A DNA stretch of 55,887 nucleotides from Cyanobacteria bacterium RUI128 (GTDB taxonomy: Bacteria > Cyanobacteriota > Vampirovibrionia > Gastranaerophilales > Gastranaerophilaceae). Below are positions 51,691 to 55,887 of this stretch, piece after piece. The notes beneath the pieces were generated by a model. It ran no database searches and was not told the DNA's origin. It saw nothing but the letters and a program-made list of their open reading frames with translations. The position numbers and the translations under genes were made by a program. The stretch's first letter is position 1. Each line of letters starts with the position of its first letter. The DNA lies in the NCBI GenBank assembly GCA_024695725.1, contig JAILHQ010000033.1:1-55887 (forward strand), given 5' to 3'.

Positions 51691-52514
51691 TTTTGCTCAT
51701 CTTTATTTTTTTTCTTCTTTATTTTTTTAAGATGTTGTTCCCATTGTCTGTACCAGGCAAGTTTTTGTTTAAATAATGTTTTATATCCGTCAAATTCTGC
51801 ATTGGAAATTTCTTTTTCCTGTTTATCGCATAGATTTTCTAAAACTTTTGCAAGATAATCGGAATATTCTTTTCTGTCTATTTTATCATCGGTTAATTCA
51901 ATATGTTTACCCATTTCTATCAAAACTTCCGGCCTGTTATCTCTCAAAAAGCAATAATTAACAGCAACAGGAATTAGATTTATTTTGCCGTATTCTTTTA
52001 CTCCTTTTTGAGCAATATAAGTAAGACCTGACTGAAATTCTATAGGTCTATGATTTGGAGGGTTTATTACACCTTGTGGAAATATATATAATAAACTTTT
52101 TGGATCTTTTAGTACTCTCACAGAATATTTTAAAGATTCCATTGCCGACTGCGGAGATTTTTTGTTTACACTATATCCGCCTCCGCGTCTTAGAATAGGA
52201 AATCTGTTTAATTCTTCTATCATTATACGGATTTCTTTTTTGCACAGTCTGTTGCAGACAGTATAAGCTACAATACCGTCCCACCAGTTTGTATGCGGTG
52301 CAAACAGTATTGTTGGATACTTGTCATCTCTATTTAAAAAGTTCTCATATCCTTTATAATGAAATGCGCAAAACCTTTTTTCCAGCATTCCATAAAATGC
52401 AAAATCTGCTATATATGACCAAAATCTGGATGTTCTTGCAGGTCTGAATTTCTCTTCTTTTTGCCTTTGCTTAGTTGGCGTAATATCATTATATAAATTG
52501 TTTAAATCTGACAT
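51687..52514 (-). CDS. plsC: 1-acylglycerol-3-phosphate acyltransferase-like protein
   Basis: 275 residues with the PlsC/LPLAT signatures: His-x4-Asp in APHTNWWDG (about 70-78), and YIFPQGVINPP, where the usual FPEG(T) has Gln for Glu. A basic Lys-rich C-terminus may bind the membrane. Likely phospholipid synthesis or another lipid acylation. The Q variant leaves specificity open. Confidence 0.82.
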   Translation of the reverse strand: MSDLNNLYNDITPTKQRQKEEKFRPARTSRFWSYIADFAFYGMLEKRFCAFHYKGYENFLNRDDKYPTILFAPHTNWWDGIVAYTVCNRLCKKEIRIMIEELNRFPILRRGGGYSVNKKSPQSAMESLKYSVRVLKDPKSLLYIFPQGVINPPNHRPIEFQSGLTYIAQKGVKEYGKINLIPVAVNYCFLRDNRPEVLIEMGKHIELTDDKIDRKEYSDYLAKVLENLCDKQEKEISNAEFDGYKTLFKQKLAWYRQWEQHLKKIKKKKNKDEQN

Positions 52515-52591
52515 ATTTATATAATATCATTTATTTACTATTTTTAAAAATATTTTTATCTCTTTTTTACAAATTTTTAATCTATTTTTGG

Positions 52592-52621
52592 TATAATTGA
52601 TTTAGATATTTTTTATTGGAG
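52592..52621 (+). promoter_or_regulatory. nupC -10 and ribosome binding site
   Basis: TATAAT at 52592-52597 and GGAG at 52618-52621, six bases before the ATG at 52628. No convincing -35. Confidence 0.45.
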
Positions 52622-52627
52622 TATATT

Positions 52628-53887
52628 ATGCAAAGATTTGTCGGTTTGATAGGGATTGTGGTTATATTACTTATAGCATACGGTCTTTCTAATAACAGAA
52701 AAAAGATTAATTTTAAAACAATTGGTATGGCACTGTTTTTACAGGTTGTATTTGCCATCTTTATTTTTAAAGTACCTTTAGGACAATTTATTTTTCTTAA
52801 AGTCGGTGCTTTTATAGAAAAACTGATGGACTTTGCTCTTCAGGGCGGAAACGTTGTATTTGGCGGTTTACTGAGTGATAAATTCACTGTTGATTTTTGC
52901 AGCGGAACAAGAATTTTTGCGTTACAGCTTATCTGCTCAACTATCCTGATGATAGTTCTTGTGAACGTTCTTTACTACTACGGAATTATGCAAAAAATAG
53001 TTACCGTATTAGGTAAAATAATGAATAAATTAATGAAAGTATCGGGAGCAGAATCACTTTGTGCGGTTGCAAACTCTTTTGTAGGAAACGTTACTGCACA
53101 GATTATGATTAAACCATATCTGAAAGATTTAACAAAATCAGAATTACTCACATCACTCGGAGGTAGTCTTGCCTGTGTTTCAGGTGCAATGATGCCTGTA
53201 TATATAAAAATGGGAATACCTGCTGTTTATATTCTTGCATCATCTGTTATGGCTGCACCGGGAGCTATAGCTATAACAAAACTTATGTATCCGGAAAACG
53301 GTGAACCAAAAACAGGTAATAACGCAAAGGTCGAAATAGAAAATACTCACGTTAATGTTATTGATTCTATTTCAGCAGGTGCATCTGACGGTATGAAAAT
53401 TGCTATAAATATTACAGCAATGATTTTGGCTCTTGTTGCTCTTGTTGCTATGATTGACTGGTTCTTAGGCGGAGTTGGTTCTTTCCTTTATTACCATCTG
53501 CATATCGGTTTATCATGGCTGCCTGATCTCTCTCTTAAGATGATTTTAGGTAAATTATTTGCAGTTTTTGCTCTTGTTATGGGAGTACCTCTTCAAGATA
53601 TTGTAAACGTTGGCGGACTTATCGGGGAAAAACTTGTACTTAACGAAGTTGTTGCATATCTTGATTTGGTATCAATAAAACAAATTCTTACAGATAAAGC
53701 ATTTTTAATAGCAAGTTTTGCTCTCTGCAGTTTTGGTAATATCGGTTCTATCGCAATCCAAATCGGCGGCATTGGAGAACTTGCACCGGAACAGAGAAGT
53801 AATATTGCAGAACTTGGTGTTAAAGCTCTTATTGCAGGTACCTTAACCTGCTTTATGTCAGCAACAATTGTCGGCATATTATTTTAA
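52628..53887 (+). CDS. nupC: NupC-type concentrative nucleoside transporter
   Basis: 419 residues, around ten membrane helices. Family hallmarks: FCSGTRIFALQLICSTI, a GAESLCAVANSFVGNVTAQIMIKPYL stretch (ligand and Na+/H+ site), and late FALCSFGNIGSIAIQIGG. Imports nucleosides with Na+ or H+. GGAG precedes the ATG. The downstream guanine-deaminase-like gene forms a purine salvage pair. Confidence 0.94.
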   Translation: MQRFVGLIGIVVILLIAYGLSNNRKKINFKTIGMALFLQVVFAIFIFKVPLGQFIFLKVGAFIEKLMDFALQGGNVVFGGLLSDKFTVDFCSGTRIFALQLICSTILMIVLVNVLYYYGIMQKIVTVLGKIMNKLMKVSGAESLCAVANSFVGNVTAQIMIKPYLKDLTKSELLTSLGGSLACVSGAMMPVYIKMGIPAVYILASSVMAAPGAIAITKLMYPENGEPKTGNNAKVEIENTHVNVIDSISAGASDGMKIAINITAMILALVALVAMIDWFLGGVGSFLYYHLHIGLSWLPDLSLKMILGKLFAVFALVMGVPLQDIVNVGGLIGEKLVLNEVVAYLDLVSIKQILTDKAFLIASFALCSFGNIGSIAIQIGGIGELAPEQRSNIAELGVKALIAGTLTCFMSATIVGILF

Positions 53888-53896
53888 GGGGTAAAT
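53888..53896 (+). repeat. GGGGTAAAT repeat after nupC
   Basis: One exact copy begins directly after the nupC TAA stop, sense orientation, 17 bp before the next start. Confidence 0.75.
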
Positions 53897-53912
53897 TTAA
53901 AGGGTTAATAAT

Positions 53913-54443
53913 TTGATAATATCTAATGAAAAAATTGATAATACGAAAGTTGAAAAGGCAAGTAAAATAATACTTGGCTTACAGGAAGAATTAAAAACTC
54001 TTATAAAAAATGATATAGGCCCGTTTCTTGCTGCTATTTACGATGAAAAAGGTAACCTTATAGCAAAAGAAACAAATTCTGTTGTACACGAAAAATGCAG
54101 TAATAACCACGCAGAAATGAATACAATTAAAACAGCTGAAAAAGTATTAAATACTTACGATTTAGCACCTTATAACCTTAGTCTTTATGTTACTTCAGAA
54201 CCTTGTATAATGTGTCTTGGCGGTATTCTTTGGTCAGGTATAAAAAATCTTTATTACGGTGTTCCTTCAAAAAGGGTTGAAGAGATTACAGGATTTGATG
54301 AAGGGTTTAAACCTAACTGGCTTGAAGAATTCAAAAACAGAGGTATTACAGTTTATGGAAATATTGAACAGGAAGCAGGTGAAAACGTATTAAAACAATA
54401 TGTTAAAACCGGAAAAGAAATTTACAAACCATCAAGGGGGTAA
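53913..54443 (+). CDS. Guanine deaminase-like zinc deaminase
   Basis: 176 residues. Cytidine/deoxycytidylate-deaminase fold with the zinc site HAEMNTI (His, catalytic Glu) and SEPCIMC (two Cys). The late TGFDEGFKP is like bacterial guanine deaminases (GuaD) more than TadA. Deaminates guanine to xanthine in purine salvage, consistent with nupC upstream. The start is TTG at 53913; AAAGGG lies just before, and no in-frame ATG fits. Ends Ser-Arg-Gly-stop in a GGGGGTAA repeat. Confidence 0.88.
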   Translation: MIISNEKIDNTKVEKASKIILGLQEELKTLIKNDIGPFLAAIYDEKGNLIAKETNSVVHEKCSNNHAEMNTIKTAEKVLNTYDLAPYNLSLYVTSEPCIMCLGGILWSGIKNLYYGVPSKRVEEITGFDEGFKPNWLEEFKNRGITVYGNIEQEAGENVLKQYVKTGKEIYKPSRG

Positions 54444-54446
54444 AAT
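54436..54446 (+). repeat. GGGGGTAAAAT repeat supplying the deaminase stop
   Basis: A variant unit read AGG GGG TAA, so the deaminase ends Arg-Gly-stop from the repeat. Sense orientation. Confidence 0.65.
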
Positions 54447-54476
54447 TTTATAAATATAATTTATACTCATATAAAA

Positions 54477-54510
54477 ACGGTCTGTTATTAAGCAGACCGT
54501 CTTTATTATC
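54477..54510. terminator. Bidirectional terminator between guanine deaminase and dnaN
   Basis: ACGGTCTG-TTATTAAG-CAGACCGT stem, A-rich before and T-rich after. Placed between convergent genes. Confidence 0.85.
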
Positions 54511-54513
54511 TAT

Positions 54514-54533
54514 ATTTACCCTTTACATTTACC
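54514..54533 (-). repeat. Degenerate GGGGTAAAT pair after dnaN
   Basis: GGTAAAT and GGGTAAAT on the minus strand, directly after the dnaN stop, sense orientation, truncated G-runs. Confidence 0.55.
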
Positions 54534-54534
54534 A

Positions 54535-55731
54535 CTATCTAATTTGAACAGGCATAATCAGGTAAATAAAATCTTCTTCATTATCAGGTTTAATTACTGT
54601 TGCAGAAAGATTTGTATTCATACAAATAATCATATTTTCTGAGTCAATATTTTTTAAACCGTCTAATAAATATCTGTAATTAAATGCAATTGAAATATCT
54701 TCACCGCCGTATGTTATATCTAACTGATCTTCAGAATTACCTGATTCAGGAGTATCAGCCATAAGGGTTAAGTTATTATGAGTGAAATTGAGTTTTATAC
54801 TCAAAGTCTTTTCATTAACCATTGGAGAAACTCTTTCAATTGCTGAAATCATTTTTGAAACATTTATTTTTGCCTCTTTTGGAAGATTAGTCGGTATAAG
54901 CTTGTTATATTGCGGATACTGACCGTTCATAAGAGTTGAAATCATTGTAATGTTGTCAGACTTAATCATTATCTTGTTATTCTTTGTATAAAGCTTTATG
55001 CTGTCTTCATCAATGAAATTACTAATCTTCAAAAATTCCTGAACAATTTTTGCTGAAATGATTAATCTTATTGTTTTATCATCCTTGTTTGAAACAATTT
55101 TTCTTGCTCTTGAAAGTCTGTTTCCGTCTGTTGATGCTATTTCTAAAACATTTTTGTTAATATCGCAAACAACACCGGATAATAAGTTGTTGTTTGATTC
55201 AAATGATGCAGCTGCAAAACCTGCTTCTTTTATACCAATAACAAAAGGTTTAAGATCCACGTCAACAACACTGTCTTCTTCTGTTAAATATTCAATTTTT
55301 GGAAATTCATTTGCAGAAATACCGAGTATTTCAAACTTAGATTTTCCGCTTGTTATTGTCATTGTTGTATTGTTTAATTCAAAGTTTATAATACCGTCAT
55401 TTAATCTTGAAACAATATCAATAAGCTTTTTAGCAGGAAGTGTTATTTTACCTTCGCCTGTAATTTGAGCTTCTATTGAAGTTACAACTGTTAAATCAAA
55501 ATCTGTTGCATATAAATTTAAACGATTTTTACCGTCTGCTTCAAACAAAATGTTTGCCAAAACAGGCTGCAAACCTTTTTGAGCTGTTGCACGTTCTACA
55601 ATTCTTAGCCCGTTTAATAAAATTTCTTTTTCAACCTGAAAAGATAAATAAGATGCACTTGTACTGACGGTTGATTCTTCTCTTTCCATAAGACCTACAC
55701 TTGATTCAATATTTTCTTCTAAATTTTCCAT
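54535..55731 (-). CDS. dnaN: DNA polymerase III beta sliding clamp
   Basis: 398 residues from MENLEENIESSVGLMERE; three clamp domains with SFQVEKEILLNGLRIVERA at the start of the first and ending LIMPVQIR, the conserved C-terminus. About 25 residues longer at the N-terminus than usual. GGGGGG lies 5 nt before this ATG; the longer frame to 55800 has no ribosome binding site. Encircles DNA for Pol III processivity. Lies 7 kb from dnaA rather than directly next to it. Confidence 0.95.
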   Translation of the reverse strand: MENLEENIESSVGLMEREESTVSTSASYLSFQVEKEILLNGLRIVERATAQKGLQPVLANILFEADGKNRLNLYATDFDLTVVTSIEAQITGEGKITLPAKKLIDIVSRLNDGIINFELNNTTMTITSGKSKFEILGISANEFPKIEYLTEEDSVVDVDLKPFVIGIKEAGFAAASFESNNNLLSGVVCDINKNVLEIASTDGNRLSRARKIVSNKDDKTIRLIISAKIVQEFLKISNFIDEDSIKLYTKNNKIMIKSDNITMISTLMNGQYPQYNKLIPTNLPKEAKINVSKMISAIERVSPMVNEKTLSIKLNFTHNNLTLMADTPESGNSEDQLDITYGGEDISIAFNYRYLLDGLKNIDSENMIICMNTNLSATVIKPDNEEDFIYLIMPVQIR

Positions 55732-55887
55732 TTTATCCCCCCAAAGCTTTGTGATATAATATAATTCTATACTAAAATCTTTAATATGAAAAGAAAACAA
55801 CCACTTTTATGTAGATTTTGAAACAATTTATTATTTATTAAATAATTAAATTAATAAAATAAAAAAAAATCTTTATCATAACCTGTC
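55732..55887. other. AT-rich region upstream of dnaN
   Basis: Non-coding. A near-pure A/T stretch occupies about 55825-55875. It may hold the dnaN promoter and could be a DNA-unwinding element, but no consensus DnaA boxes are seen before the window ends. Confidence 0.35.

Noticed and set aside
1..55887. tRNA or rRNA genes
   Set aside because: I looked for T-loop (GGTTCGAAT-type) and cloverleaf patterns in the intergenic gaps and saw none. All gaps are under about 230 bp and AT-rich.

Overview
The window is about 56 kb of low-GC bacterial chromosome using the standard code (TGA is used as a stop). It is gene-dense, with no gene-free stretch above 300 bp, and I saw no tRNA, rRNA, CRISPR array or intact insertion sequence. 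An LptC/LptA pair, a large beta-barrel autotransporter and an acyltransferase point to a Gram-negative (diderm) cell. The F1Fo ATP synthase cluster has the cyanobacterial order a-c-b'-b-delta-alpha-gamma, with two b-type subunits and with beta and epsilon absent. With no photosynthesis genes and a low GC content, my best guess is a non-photosynthetic relative of Cyanobacteria (Vampirovibrionia/Melainabacteria, Gastranaerophilales-like). This is inference from gene content, not a phylogeny.

Layout. 1-5.8 kb (+): magnesium transporter MgtE, prephenate dehydratase, a secreted TPR protein and topoisomerase I. 5.9-12.6 kb (+): a giant Pmp-like autotransporter with internal repeats. 12.6-17.8 kb (+): translation cluster prfA-ylxR-infB-rbfA-truB. 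17.8-25.7 kb: a CNF/CheD-like candidate deamidase (-), a membrane-anchored nuclease-fold protein, a glycosyltransferase with a Cys-rich tail, HemW, a secreted TPR protein, a Na/Pi symporter and a small hypothetical protein (-). 25.8-29 kb (+): a UvrD-like helicase and a RelA/SpoT-fold protein. 29-34 kb (-): lptC-lptA-TPR-dprA-LCP. 34.2-37 kb (+): a GT39-type transferase and an aminotransferase. 37-47.6 kb (-): dnaA, a SIMPL protein, the atp cluster interrupted by a GT8 gene, a papain-like Cys-peptidase candidate and cysS. 47.7-55.7 kb: an unknown 660-aa protein, HlyD-like protein (-), a kinase-fold protein, PlsC-like protein (-), NupC plus guanine deaminase, and dnaN (-).

Three genome-wide signals stand out. 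(1) A 9-bp element, GGGGTAAAT, occurs about two dozen times in 1-3 tandem copies. Where a preceding gene can be assigned, it lies at the gene's 3' end in the sense orientation, and it often supplies the stop codon, so unrelated proteins end in -Gly-stop. (2) At least six genes have a -10 hexamer exactly 6 nt before the ATG, the geometry of leaderless mRNAs. (3) Three otherwise unrelated proteins without Sec signals carry a Gln/Asn-rich N-terminal leader ending in DTVSF-x-S or a similar VCFTG motif around residues 31-45, ahead of RelA/SpoT-like, kinase-like or unknown domains. These could share a sorting or secretion tag. DnaA also carries an altered DNA-recognition motif, and no consensus DnaA-box cluster is visible beside it.
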